Source: Paenibacillus_AM sp052180255
Lineage (GTDB): Bacteria; Bacillota; Bacilli; Paenibacillales; NBRC-103111
DNA length: 64,000 nt
Assembly: GCF_052180255.1 (NCBI RefSeq)
Contig: NZ_CP197466.1
Span: 1,798,001 to 1,862,000, forward strand
Direction: 5' to 3'
The notes beneath the pieces were generated by a model. It made no database searches, had not been told where the DNA came from, and saw only the letters and a program-made list of their open reading frames with translations. A program made the translations under genes and the position numbers. Shown here piece after piece: positions 1 to 8,701 of the stretch (positions are counted from its first letter, which is position 1; every line of letters begins with the position of its first letter).

Positions 1-627
1 GAAGCAAAAGCATTCGGACTGACCATTCCATTGATGTTGAAAGCGGACGGTACGAAGTTCGGCAAAACAGCAGGTGGTGCAATCTGGCTCGATCCTAACA
101 AAACGACTCCATTCGAGTTTTACCAGTTCTGGGCGAATACAGATGATCGAGACGTTATTAGATACTTGAAATTCTTTACCTTCTTGACGAAAGAACAAAT
201 CGATGAACTGGAAGTGAAGGTACAGACAGAGCCTCACAAACGTGAAGCTCAGCTTAAATTGGCAGAAGAAATGACGAAGTTCGTACACAGTGAGGAAGCT
301 CTAAAGCAAGCGCAAAAAATTACGGAAGCATTATTCAGCGGGGATATTAAGTCGCTAACAGCAGATGAAATTGAGCAAGGCTTCAAAGATATGCCTACAT
401 TCCATGCCTCCAAGGAAACAAAAAATATTATCGACTGGCTGGTTGATTTAGGTGTTGAGCCATCTAAACGTCAAGCACGTGAAGATATTACGAATGGCGC
501 AATCACGTTGAACGGCGACAAAGTTACAGATGTTAATATGGATGTTACAGTAGATAACTCTTTTGATGGACGATTCATTATTATTCGTAAAGGCAAAAAG
601 AACTACAACCTTGTAAAGTTGATATAA
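1..627 (+). CDS. tyrS: Tyrosyl-tRNA synthetase, C-terminal part (5' end outside window)
   Basis: Charges tRNA-Tyr with tyrosine in the cytoplasm. The reading frame is open from the first base, so the gene starts upstream of the window. Seen: the class I signature loop KFGKT (the KMSKS equivalent) near the start, the NTDDRDVIRYLKFFTFL segment typical of bacterial TyrRS, and a C-terminal S4 RNA-binding domain (SKRQAREDITNGAI through RKGKKNY). It closely resembles Bacillus TyrS as I remember it. A strong terminator follows directly. Next come tyrosine permease, decarboxylase and NhaC genes, so this may be the tyrS of a tyramine cluster rather than the only housekeeping copy. The upstream leader that could show a T-box is not in the window. 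Confidence 0.95.
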   Translation, partial: EAKAFGLTIPLMLKADGTKFGKTAGGAIWLDPNKTTPFEFYQFWANTDDRDVIRYLKFFTFLTKEQIDELEVKVQTEPHKREAQLKLAEEMTKFVHSEEALKQAQKITEALFSGDIKSLTADEIEQGFKDMPTFHASKETKNIIDWLVDLGVEPSKRQAREDITNGAITLNGDKVTDVNMDVTVDNSFDGRFIIIRKGKKNYNLVKLI

Positions 628-647
628 ATCACATAGATTGTTGCATT

Positions 648-693
648 AGAACTGGTTTTTGGTCGTAAATGGCCGAAACCGGTTCTTTTTTTT
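648..693 (+). terminator. Rho-independent terminator after tyrS
   Basis: An inverted repeat (AGAACTGGTTTTTGGTC at 648-664, GGCCGAAACCGGTTCT at 671-686) is followed by a T run. It separates tyrS from the permease gene, so the two are probably not simply co-transcribed unless there is read-through. Confidence 0.9.
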
Positions 694-776
694 ACAGAAT
701 AAAATCAGCATTTGTAAGACATTCTAAAGGTACAACGATTAACGTCATCTTGTTTTTAGAAGGAAGGACAGAGATT

Positions 777-2180
777 ATGGCTAAAAAATTGACACTGTTC
801 GGGCTAATCGGTATTACAATGGCGTTTTTTGGTACTGTACGTAGTGTTCCGACACTTTCCATTACCGGTTGGACACAGATTTTCTACATGCTGGTTGCAG
901 CGATCTTGTTTGCACTTCCAATTGCATTAATGTCTGCTGAGCTGTCAACGGGATTCCCTCAAGAGGGCGGCCCGCAAGTATGGGTCAAAAATGGATTAGG
1001 TGAAAAGTGGGGCTTTGTTACTTCATGGTTGCTATGGGTGCAAATGTTTTTCGGGATGGTAATGGTTGCATCGACGGTAGGTATACTATTTGGATACGTG
1101 ATTAACACTCCTACGCTTTCATCGAATAACTTCTTTATTTTTGCGGTTATTCTCATCTCATACTGGGGTGTCACCTTATTGAACTTAAAGTTCGATATGG
1201 TCAAAATTGCGGGTAACTGGGGAGCCATCATAGGGGTATATATCCCATTTGTCTTTCTTGTTATTTTAGGCGTTATTTTTCTATTCAAAAATGGAATTCA
1301 ACCGGGCAGTTATCTGGGTAACTTCAAGGCAAGTGATTTGCTGCCGAATCTAGGAGATCTGGGAAGCCTGACTTACTTATCTGGGATTATCTTCATTTTT
1401 GCCGGTGTTGAAATTTCTTCTGTACATGCGAACAATATTGAAAATCCAAAACGTAATTATCCGATTGCTGTTATCGCATCTGTTGTTTTGCTCGTAATTT
1501 TCAACCTTGTTGCTGGTTTGACGGTATCTAATGCTGTACCGAAAGGCAAAATGGAATTGGCGAACATTACACAGCCCTATATGATTTTCTGTAATGATAT
1601 AGGAATTCCATCGATTTGCGTCAACATTATCTCTGCAATGATTCTTATCGGCGTACTTGTTCAATTGAGTGCATGGGTACTTGGACCAAGTAAAGCGATG
1701 ATAAAAGTTGCTGATGAAGGCAACCTGCCTCCGTTCTTTCAAAAAAGAACATCTAAGAATATTCCGATTACATTCGTTCTGATTCAAGCTATCGTTATTT
1801 CGCTTGTATCCGTTCTATACCTTGTTGTACCGGACGTCAATAGTGCATTCCTTATCATTACGATTACAACAACAATCCTGTATTGTATCGTATATTTACT
1901 GATTGCCATTTCTGCCATCCGTTTACGCTATAAGATGCCTCAAGTGGAAAGACCTTTCCGTCTAGGTAATAAAGGTAATGGTCTGATGTGGTTCGTATCC
2001 TTGCTGTCTATCATAAGTGTAATAATCACACTTGTCGTCAGTTTGATTCCACCTTCTATTCTGGACCCAAGTCAACGCACGGGGTACATCATTTTCCAAA
2101 TTGCAGCAACGATTGTGATGGTAGGTATTGCTCTTATCATCTATAAAATAAAACGACCAAGCTGGAAGAAAGAGGAGTAG
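777..2180 (+). CDS. tyrP: APC-family amino acid exchanger, probable tyrosine/tyramine antiporter
   Basis: A 467-residue polytopic membrane protein of the APC superfamily with about 12 hydrophobic segments. The opening MAKKLTLFGLIGITMAFFGTV resembles glutamate/GABA and tyrosine/tyramine exchangers. The ATG at 777 is chosen because it has a good Shine-Dalgarno (AGAAGGAAGG, 759-768). An upstream in-frame ATG at 669 lies inside the tyrS terminator and would add a non-conserved head. The decarboxylase gene begins only 5 bp after the stop, so the two are co-transcribed. In lactic acid bacteria the partner of this decarboxylase exchanges external tyrosine for internal tyramine, producing proton motive force and acid resistance. 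The substrate is inferred from the neighbour, and other amino acid/amine pairs remain possible. Confidence 0.85.
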   Translation: MAKKLTLFGLIGITMAFFGTVRSVPTLSITGWTQIFYMLVAAILFALPIALMSAELSTGFPQEGGPQVWVKNGLGEKWGFVTSWLLWVQMFFGMVMVASTVGILFGYVINTPTLSSNNFFIFAVILISYWGVTLLNLKFDMVKIAGNWGAIIGVYIPFVFLVILGVIFLFKNGIQPGSYLGNFKASDLLPNLGDLGSLTYLSGIIFIFAGVEISSVHANNIENPKRNYPIAVIASVVLLVIFNLVAGLTVSNAVPKGKMELANITQPYMIFCNDIGIPSICVNIISAMILIGVLVQLSAWVLGPSKAMIKVADEGNLPPFFQKRTSKNIPITFVLIQAIVISLVSVLYLVVPDVNSAFLIITITTTILYCIVYLLIAISAIRLRYKMPQVERPFRLGNKGNGLMWFVSLLSIISVIITLVVSLIPPSILDPSQRTGYIIFQIAATIVMVGIALIIYKIKRPSWKKEE

Positions 2181-2185
2181 AAAAA

Positions 2186-4063
2186 ATGAATTATCAAATA
2201 CCGGAAATTAACTTAAAAGCACTTTTCCTAGGGGATAAAGGGGAGAACGTTGATCTTTTCAAAGAAATACTACTTAAAGTAGTTGATGAGCATGTGGGTT
2301 GGCGCCAAAACTATCAACCACAAGATTTGCCGGTTATTACACCTTATGATAAGACTTCACAAAGCTTCGAAGATACTGCAAACCATATGCGCAGCGTATT
2401 CAACGAATTATCCTCTAAGCTTCGCTCGGAATCACTCCCATGGCATACAGCCGGCCGCTTCTGGGGTCATATGAACTCAGAAACATTGATGCCAGCTATT
2501 ATTGCCTATACAGCTGCTATGCTCTGGAATGGTAACAACGTTGCTTATGAATCGTCCCCGGGTACATCACAAATGGAAGAAGAAGTTGGACATCACTTGT
2601 GCAAAATGATGAGTTATATAGAAGGAAAAAGCTGGGGACATATTTGTGCCGACGGTTCGATCGCGAACTTGGAAGGACTATGGTATGCACGTAACATGAA
2701 ATCCTTGCCGCTTGCGATTAAAGAAATAGCACCTGAATACGTAAAAGGTAAATCTGATTGGGAACTGCTAAATATGTCTTCCAATGCAATTCTGGATATT
2801 ATGGAGAAAATTCCGGATAGGCTTGATGATATTAAAGCAAAATCTGCACGTAGCGGCAGATACCTTAACAAATTAGGGAAATGGCTTATTCCACAAACCA
2901 AACACTACTCTTGGCTTAAAGCAGCTGACATTATTGGGATCGGCCTTGATAATGTAGTAGCAATCGATGTAGATAGCACCTACCATATGGATATCGAGAA
3001 GCTAGAAGCAACCATTCGCCAACTAACGGCAGATAACATTCCAATCCTCGGAGTAGTAGGAGTAGTGGGTAGTACGGAAGAAGGTCAAATTGACCATATT
3101 CATAAAATTGTCGAACTTCGTGAAAAATTGGAAAAAGAAGGAATTTACTACTATATCCACGTCGATGCTGCATATGGCGGTTATGCTCGTGCCATTTTCT
3201 TGGATGAAAACGATGAATTCATTGCATTTGACAAAATAGATGAAGTCTACAAAAAACATAATATTTTCACAGATATGAACTTGAAAAACGAATGGCTAAC
3301 TGAAGATATATATAATGCCTTCAAAGCGATGAGCCAAGTTGAGACGATTACCATTGATCCGCACAAAATGGGCTATATTCCTTACTCTGCTGGTGCCATT
3401 GTCATTAAAGACAGCAGAATGCGTGATGCGATCTCATACTTTGCAACCTATGTATTCGAGAAAGATGCGGATATTCCGGCCTTGCTCGGTGCTTATATTC
3501 TCGAAGGTTCCAAAGCAGGTGCCACCGCTGCTGCTGTATGGACTGCTCATCATGTATTGCCACTTAACGTAACTGGCTACGGCAAGTTAATGGGAGCAAG
3601 CATCGAGGGAGCATACCGCTTCTACAACTTCCTGAAGAACAGAAAATTCAATGTTGATGGTAAAGTAATTGTGCTTCACCCGTTGACGAAGCCAGACTTC
3701 AATATGGTTGACTATGTGTTCAATGAAGAAGGTAATACCGACTTAGAAAAAATGAACAAACTCAACCATGACTTCTTCGATTATGCCTCCTATGTAAAAG
3801 GTGATTTGTACAGCAACGAATTTATCACATCCCATACGGATTTTGCTATCCCTGATTATGGTAATAGTCCGCTGGAATTCGTGAATAGTCTCGGGTTTAG
3901 CAGAGCAGAATGGGATCGTGCCGAGAAAGTAACAATTCTTCGTGCTTGTGCCTTATCTCCATATGCACATGATGCGAAAGTATTTGAAGAATTTGCACCT
4001 AAGATTGAAAAGGCGATGCAGGAGAAGCTCGAGAAAATTTATTTAATTGAAATGAACGAATAG
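2186..4063 (+). CDS. tdcA: Pyridoxal-phosphate tyrosine decarboxylase (long bacterial form)
   Basis: Predicted to convert L-tyrosine to tyramine plus CO2 in the cytoplasm. At 625 residues it matches the roughly 620-residue enterococcal/lactobacillar tyrosine decarboxylases, not the shorter glutamate decarboxylases. Seen: WHTAGRFWGHMNSETLMP, NGNNVAYESSPGTSQMEEE, the pocket segment HVDAAYGGYARAIFLDE, and the PLP-lysine motif TIDPHKMGYIPYSAG with the Schiff-base lysine near residue 394. The C-terminal NEFITSHTDFAIPDYGNSPL block is also as I recall for that family. Context (tyrS, exchanger, nhaC) matches the known tyramine locus. Substrate preference (tyrosine versus phenylalanine or DOPA) cannot be read from sequence. 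A Shine-Dalgarno lies in the end of the permease gene (AAGAGGAG). Confidence 0.92.
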   Translation: MNYQIPEINLKALFLGDKGENVDLFKEILLKVVDEHVGWRQNYQPQDLPVITPYDKTSQSFEDTANHMRSVFNELSSKLRSESLPWHTAGRFWGHMNSETLMPAIIAYTAAMLWNGNNVAYESSPGTSQMEEEVGHHLCKMMSYIEGKSWGHICADGSIANLEGLWYARNMKSLPLAIKEIAPEYVKGKSDWELLNMSSNAILDIMEKIPDRLDDIKAKSARSGRYLNKLGKWLIPQTKHYSWLKAADIIGIGLDNVVAIDVDSTYHMDIEKLEATIRQLTADNIPILGVVGVVGSTEEGQIDHIHKIVELREKLEKEGIYYYIHVDAAYGGYARAIFLDENDEFIAFDKIDEVYKKHNIFTDMNLKNEWLTEDIYNAFKAMSQVETITIDPHKMGYIPYSAGAIVIKDSRMRDAISYFATYVFEKDADIPALLGAYILEGSKAGATAAAVWTAHHVLPLNVTGYGKLMGASIEGAYRFYNFLKNRKFNVDGKVIVLHPLTKPDFNMVDYVFNEEGNTDLEKMNKLNHDFFDYASYVKGDLYSNEFITSHTDFAIPDYGNSPLEFVNSLGFSRAEWDRAEKVTILRACALSPYAHDAKVFEEFAPKIEKAMQEKLEKIYLIEMNE

Positions 4064-4068
4064 AAAAT

Positions 4069-4112
4069 AAAAGGAATATTTATCAAAAGTTTCTTGGTAA
4101 ATATTCCTTTTT
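4069..4112 (+). terminator. Terminator between decarboxylase and nhaC
   Basis: A long hairpin (AAAGGAATATTTATCAA pairing with TTGGTAAATATTCCTTT) ends in a T run. It should end the permease-decarboxylase transcript, at least partly, before nhaC. Confidence 0.85.
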
Positions 4113-4173
4113 ATTCACAAGGTGTACTCACCTTACATCCTTAGAATCGTATTGTAGATAAGGAGTTCAGCTT

Positions 4174-5550
4174 ATGAATAAGAAAGACGTAACGCTTAAA
4201 GAAAGTCTATTTCTTTTAGTCATCCTATTAGCCATTATAGGAGCTTGTATTATCGGCTTGAGTATGGATCCTCAAATTCCGATATTAATTTCCTTAGGGG
4301 TTATGATCGTCTTTGGCAAAATGAAAGGTATTTCTTGGGATCGTGTTCATAAAGGATTACAGGACGGGATCTCACCAGGATTAATACCAATCCTTATCTT
4401 TATGCTTATCGGTGTTCTAATCAGTGTATGGATTGCAGCAGGAACGATTCCGACCATTATGGTCTATGGTTTCGGTATATTATCTGCCCAATATTTTTTG
4501 CCTTCTGTATTTATCATTTGTGCAGTCGTAGGGATTACGGTAGGCAGCTCCTTTACGACCATATCTACAGTTGGTATTGCCTTCTCCGGAATGGGAGGGA
4601 TTATGGGGTATCATCCAGCCATTACGGCAGGGGCTATCATTTCTGGTGCATTTCTTGGAAACAACGTTTCACCACTATCGGATACGACGAATTTGGCATC
4701 TGCCATTGCTAAAGTCGAATTATTCGAGCACATTCGCTATATGCTGCGTGTGGTCATCCCAGCTTTCATTATTACGCTTCTTTTCTTTGCCGTGGTGGGA
4801 CATGCTAAAACGCTGTCGACAGGGAGTCAAATCGATGAGTTGGTAAATACATTGAAATCTTCGTATACCATCTCTGCATTTACATTAATTCCGGTACTGA
4901 TACTTTTTCTATGTGCCTGGAGAAAAATACCGGCCATACCAACATTGTTGTTAAATATTGCATGTACAATTGTTGTTCTCTATATTTATCATCCGTTCAC
5001 AAGCTTCTTCGACATATCGGATTTGATGCAAAACGGTTACGTATCTAATACAGGCGTGCAAGCTGTGGACAAGCTGCTTTCACGCGGTGGTCTTCAAAGT
5101 ATGATGTGGTCTGTATCTTTGATCTTGCTCGCATTGGCCTTGGGAGGACTTCTTGTAGAATTGAACGTGATAAAGACCCTCATTTCACGTATAACATCTT
5201 TTGTAAGAACGAAGAGTAAGCTCATCCTCATTACAGCAATTAGTTCTATTGGGATTAACCTTCTGCTTGGTGAGCAGTATTTGTCCATTATTTTACCGAG
5301 TCAAGCGTTCAAGACTCAATATGATGAGCTTCAACTTCAGCGGAAGGAAATGTCGAGGATCGTAGCAAATGCGGGGGCGGCGTTTAATGCACTTATTCCA
5401 TGGGGAGTTAGTGGCGTATTTATTACCGGAACTTTAGGTGTTTCTACCTTGGAATATTTCCCGTTTGCAATCTTTTGCATCGTAGCACCTGTGCTTAACA
5501 TTTTGTATGGATTCATGAGAAAATCGACAAAGCCTTCACGAACAGCATAG
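4174..5550 (+). CDS. nhaC: Na+/H+ antiporter, NhaC family
   Basis: A 458-residue polytopic membrane protein that should exchange sodium for protons. Seen: about a dozen hydrophobic segments and family-typical stretches such as GSSFTTISTVGIAFSG and the polar NNVSPLSDTTNLAS within a membrane region. The ATG is preceded by AAGGAGTTCAGCTT. It has its own upstream terminator and so may be separately promoted. NhaC genes are a recurrent fourth member of tyramine clusters in lactic acid bacteria, which supports the locus assignment. Its physiological link, pH or Na+ homeostasis alongside decarboxylation, is inference. Confidence 0.9.
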   Translation: MNKKDVTLKESLFLLVILLAIIGACIIGLSMDPQIPILISLGVMIVFGKMKGISWDRVHKGLQDGISPGLIPILIFMLIGVLISVWIAAGTIPTIMVYGFGILSAQYFLPSVFIICAVVGITVGSSFTTISTVGIAFSGMGGIMGYHPAITAGAIISGAFLGNNVSPLSDTTNLASAIAKVELFEHIRYMLRVVIPAFIITLLFFAVVGHAKTLSTGSQIDELVNTLKSSYTISAFTLIPVLILFLCAWRKIPAIPTLLLNIACTIVVLYIYHPFTSFFDISDLMQNGYVSNTGVQAVDKLLSRGGLQSMMWSVSLILLALALGGLLVELNVIKTLISRITSFVRTKSKLILITAISSIGINLLLGEQYLSIILPSQAFKTQYDELQLQRKEMSRIVANAGAAFNALIPWGVSGVFITGTLGVSTLEYFPFAIFCIVAPVLNILYGFMRKSTKPSRTA

Positions 5551-5690
5551 AAATACATGATTGGGTAAGTCATTAGTGGTTTGATGGAAAAAAATAATTT
5601 CCGAATTTAAATTATCCCGTCAAGCACTGATTATGGGTTTAAGCCTAAATTTGCAAGTAAGTTTAATCGCTACGGATAGTGAAAGGGAGA

Positions 5691-5763
5691 TTGGCTTCAT
5701 AAAGAAAAAAGCCTTTAAAGCCTTTAAACACAAGGATTTCCGAGTGTTTGAAGGCTTTTTGCA
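5691..5763 (+). repeat. Left-end repeat, copy 1 (contains a terminator hairpin)
   Basis: TTGGCTTCATAAAGAAAAAA (5691-5710) followed by a hairpin GCCTTTAAACAC / GTGTTTGAAGGC (5720-5731 and 5744-5755) and T run. The same arrangement recurs at 11443-11507. The hairpin can also act as a distal terminator for nhaC. The rest of the gene-free stretch 5551-6064 holds GGTCACACTTCTGGTCACAC at about 5797-5816, a shared box at 5859-5890, and otherwise nothing I recognise. Confidence 0.75.
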
Positions 5764-5858
5764 TGGGTAAAGATTATACTGATTTCAGTCCGTGGTCACA
5801 CTTCTGGTCACACTAAGCATTTTTTGAATCTTACTGATATCACAGTATTACACTTCAC

Positions 5859-5890
5859 AAAAAAGGAAAATGACGGAAATAGTCGAATTT
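5859..5890 (+). repeat. Shared upstream box, copy 1
   Basis: An A-rich run followed by GGAAAATGACGGAAATAGTC and GAATTT. A near-identical box sits at 11833-11866 in front of cassette 2. It lies about 175 bp ahead of the HNH gene. It could be a conserved cassette end or a promoter/regulatory element; I cannot tell which. Confidence 0.6.
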
Positions 5891-6064
5891 AATCTAATTA
5901 CAAATTCACTTTTACTGAGGACGGTTACCTATCTATTTATAAGGCGAGAATTACAAACTCAGGAAAACTGGTTATCAGGCTGATGGTAATCCTTGAGTAT
6001 TGCTTAAACTCAGTATATTGAAGATAATCACTTTATTTTGTGATTACATGAGAGGAGAGTAAAT

Positions 6065-6832
6065 TTGTCGATATCAGATAAAGCTAGAAAAATTCTCTGG
6101 GGAAAATCAGGGAACAGGTGCTCAATTTGCAAACGTATTTTGGTTATCGATGCCACTGAAAAGGATGATATGTCAATAATCGGAGATGAATGCCATATAG
6201 TTTCAGGTCAAGAAAAAGGGCCAAGATATAGCCCAGAGTATAATAAAGATATAATTGATTCATATGAAAACTTGATATTGTTGTGTCGGGTTCATCACAA
6301 GATGATTGATGATCAACAAGAAACTTATACTGCAAGTATTCTTATACAAATGAAAGAAAATCATGAGAAGTGGGTTTCCGATAAATTGAACGAAGAAAAA
6401 GTAAAAAAGCAACCAGTTCGAGTAAGAAGAATCGAAGAAAATCTACCAGAAATATTAATCCAGATTACTAGTGGTAAAGAAATAATAAATATTGTCAACG
6501 GTGTAATGGGCTACGGATTTGACTATGAAGAGCCAAAAAATGAACAAAATATTGCGCTAATTTCTGGATTTCTCCAAACAGTTCAAGATTATGGAGAAAT
6601 TCTAAGTGAATTTGAATCAGGAGAACGTGTGAGAATTGGGTACGAACTAACAAAAATGATTAATGAACTAGCTGAAAATGATTATCTTGTCTTTGGATTT
6701 AGAGAAATGAGAATAATTGAAGGTGGAAACAGCGACCCAGAAAACTGGCCAGTTGCTATTATCAATATAAAACACAAGAGCAATACAGAAGTAATTAGGA
6801 TTGATCTAACAGAATACAATACGGATCAATGA
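6065..6832 (+). CDS. HNH endonuclease-domain protein
   Basis: 255 residues. The N-terminal third is an HNH nuclease: C19-x2-C22 knuckle, E42-C43-H44 as the first strand/His, N69, then C74-x2-H77-H78, giving a treble-clef ββα-metal fold likely to cut DNA. Residues 120-255 form a separate acidic domain I do not recognise, possibly the sensing or partner-binding part. The start is TTG with GAGAGGAGAG eight bases upstream. It is the first gene of cassette 1, and a PD-(D/E)XK-like gene follows after 97 bp. Base composition is clearly AT-richer than the chromosomal flanks, suggesting transfer. A role in phage defence is inferred from neighbourhood only. Confidence 0.8.
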   Translation: MSISDKARKILWGKSGNRCSICKRILVIDATEKDDMSIIGDECHIVSGQEKGPRYSPEYNKDIIDSYENLILLCRVHHKMIDDQQETYTASILIQMKENHEKWVSDKLNEEKVKKQPVRVRRIEENLPEILIQITSGKEIINIVNGVMGYGFDYEEPKNEQNIALISGFLQTVQDYGEILSEFESGERVRIGYELTKMINELAENDYLVFGFREMRIIEGGNSDPENWPVAIINIKHKSNTEVIRIDLTEYNTDQ

Positions 6833-6929
6833 ATAAGAGATATTGTGAGTGTTTCCAGTACAGTATTACTACATACCAATTTATAATTCAGATTTATGCT
6901 ATTTATGCTATCATTTGGAGTTGCTAATT

Positions 6930-8468
6930 ATGTTAATTCAAAAAGAAATTAGTCAAATTGAAAATAAGATAGATGAATATCTATTTAGTGCACTAGACAG
7001 AACAATACCTCGGTATAAATTTATATATCATATGAATTTAGCATACATTGATTTTGTAGTTGATAAAAAAATATGGTTTACAACTAGCGAAAGACATTTT
7101 ATGTTTTCGCTAAGTTACAACACTTTCCTAGCGTATAAAACACTTGAGGAAGAAGAAGTTTTTGATTTTAAATTTGATAAAAACTTGTATATATATTGTC
7201 ATCAGTTTCTCATCAAAGGAATGCAGTATTCAATGCTATGTGATAATTTTTCTGCAACTAATACTGGGAAATCGAATGTGAGAATTGAAAAGAGTAGCAA
7301 CTCTATCTGTTTTGAAAAAAATAGAGCACCCCGCTTGCAATATGATTTCTTTTGCAAGTATAAAATTAGAAAAGCATTGAGCTATACATTGCAAATGGTT
7401 TCTGGAATGTTAAACGAAAATGACGAAGAAGATGCTGCATTGGAGTTGTCCAAGGTATACTTGAATTTTTGGAATGAGAATATGCTCTATGAAGATTTTG
7501 AGCCATATTCAAGACAAGATTGGGGCGGAGTGACTCTTTTTTTTACTCAAGCAGCTATGAGAAGATATATAAAATTATATAGAAACGATTTTGATATTGC
7601 AGAAGTAGATTCCCAAAAGATGATGATAATTCTGTCACCGAAGGGATCGAAAAATATAGCTGATTTTACAATATCAAAAGATAAAATCATGATTGATCAA
7701 GTTATTAACGATTTTATATATAAACCATTAGGTGACAAGCTCTATCCCAAAGCTAATATCATTGATGCGCCAATAATAAAAACAAAAGATGGGTTCTTAT
7801 TTGTTAATCCTTTGATTTTGTTATTCAATGATTCAAGTGAATCCAGATTGTTGAACTATTTGCGAAGGTATGATCATTCACGGCATCAGCGTGTAAAAGA
7901 TAAATTAAAAGAAAGAATTATTCCTATAATTATGCAGTTATTAAAACTAAAATACCCTGAAGCAATAGTTCAATGTAACTTCAAATTACCTATACCACTA
8001 AAGAAGAATCAAAAAAGAGAACTGGATATTTTAATTGTTGATAATGCAACTGGGTTTGTCCTATATGTTGAAGTTAAACACTTCTTTAACCCAATCTCTT
8101 ATTCAGAATCAAAGAATTTAGATTCTGAACTTCAAAAAGCAATTTCAAAAACATCAGAGCAGCTATATGCTATTGAAGAAAACTGGGATTTAATCAAACA
8201 AAGATTTGGTGTTACATCAGATATTAAAGTAAAGAAGGCAATAATATTATCGCATCAGTATTTGGGAAAAGATGTTGAAATAAATAAAGATGTGCCAATT
8301 GTTGATCCATCAAATTTTTATGAGAGTATTGCAGAAGCCAAAACTATTGCAGAATTATATCATGCAAATAAAGAAATTGATGATATCTACACTAAAATTA
8401 AAATGATTAGTAGAGAGATAGATTTTGATTACGCTGGTTTAGGTTTGCACTTCAAGAGGAGTGCTTAG
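6930..8468 (+). CDS. PD-(D/E)XK nuclease-like protein of unknown family
   Basis: 512 residues from the ATG at 6930, chosen because TTTGGAG lies nine bases upstream; an earlier in-frame ATG at 6849 has no ribosome site. The first 350 residues are helical and unrecognised. The C-terminal part has the nuclease signature: ELDILIVD, then VLYVEVKHF at about residues 365-386, the D...E-x-K catalytic pattern, followed by helices and a strand (KKAIILSHQYLGK). The same C-terminal layout appears in the cassette 2 protein at 15308-16951. The reading frame ends in RSA-stop, but an uninterrupted 53-codon stretch continues in another frame over 8462-8623, so the true C-terminus may be longer. Probably a DNA-cutting effector; no known system name can be given. 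Confidence 0.7.
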   Translation: MLIQKEISQIENKIDEYLFSALDRTIPRYKFIYHMNLAYIDFVVDKKIWFTTSERHFMFSLSYNTFLAYKTLEEEEVFDFKFDKNLYIYCHQFLIKGMQYSMLCDNFSATNTGKSNVRIEKSSNSICFEKNRAPRLQYDFFCKYKIRKALSYTLQMVSGMLNENDEEDAALELSKVYLNFWNENMLYEDFEPYSRQDWGGVTLFFTQAAMRRYIKLYRNDFDIAEVDSQKMMIILSPKGSKNIADFTISKDKIMIDQVINDFIYKPLGDKLYPKANIIDAPIIKTKDGFLFVNPLILLFNDSSESRLLNYLRRYDHSRHQRVKDKLKERIIPIIMQLLKLKYPEAIVQCNFKLPIPLKKNQKRELDILIVDNATGFVLYVEVKHFFNPISYSESKNLDSELQKAISKTSEQLYAIEENWDLIKQRFGVTSDIKVKKAIILSHQYLGKDVEINKDVPIVDPSNFYESIAEAKTIAELYHANKEIDDIYTKIKMISREIDFDYAGLGLHFKRSA

Positions 8469-8623
8469 ATCCCTTTTTTGAAGCTGAATTTATTAAATCG
8501 TTTAGGAAAATTATATTTGATGGTTTAGATTTAGAAGAGAAAAAAGTTTATGAAAGCCACAAGGAGTTGGCAGAAGCTTTGTTAGAGAAACTGATGGGTT
8601 CAAAGCAACAAACCGGTAAGTGA
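8462..8623 (+). pseudogene. Possible frameshifted C-terminal extension of the preceding gene
   Basis: From 8462 a stop-free frame of 53 codons (LDPFFEAEFIKSFRKIIFDG..., then a helical, lysine/glutamate-rich tail) begins exactly at the stop of the previous gene. It has no plausible start codon or ribosome site. Composition looks coding. It could be the lost end of the upstream protein after an indel, a sequencing error, or a programmed frameshift product. Confidence 0.4.
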
Positions 8624-8701
8624 AAAATAATGTTTATCGTGGACGTTGAAATACTTCCGAATGCTAACTGAAAATTTATTACTTTCTGGAGGTCAGTCTG
8701 T

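Noticed and set aside
669..776. N-terminal extension of the tyrosine/tyramine exchanger
   Set aside because: The ATG lies in the tyrS terminator and has no ribosome site; the ATG at 777 has a strong one and gives the conserved N-terminus.
694..776. T-box or other tyrosine riboswitch in front of the exchanger gene
   Set aside because: The 83-bp leader lacks a T-box sequence and antiterminator; any T-box of this locus would be upstream of tyrS, outside the window.
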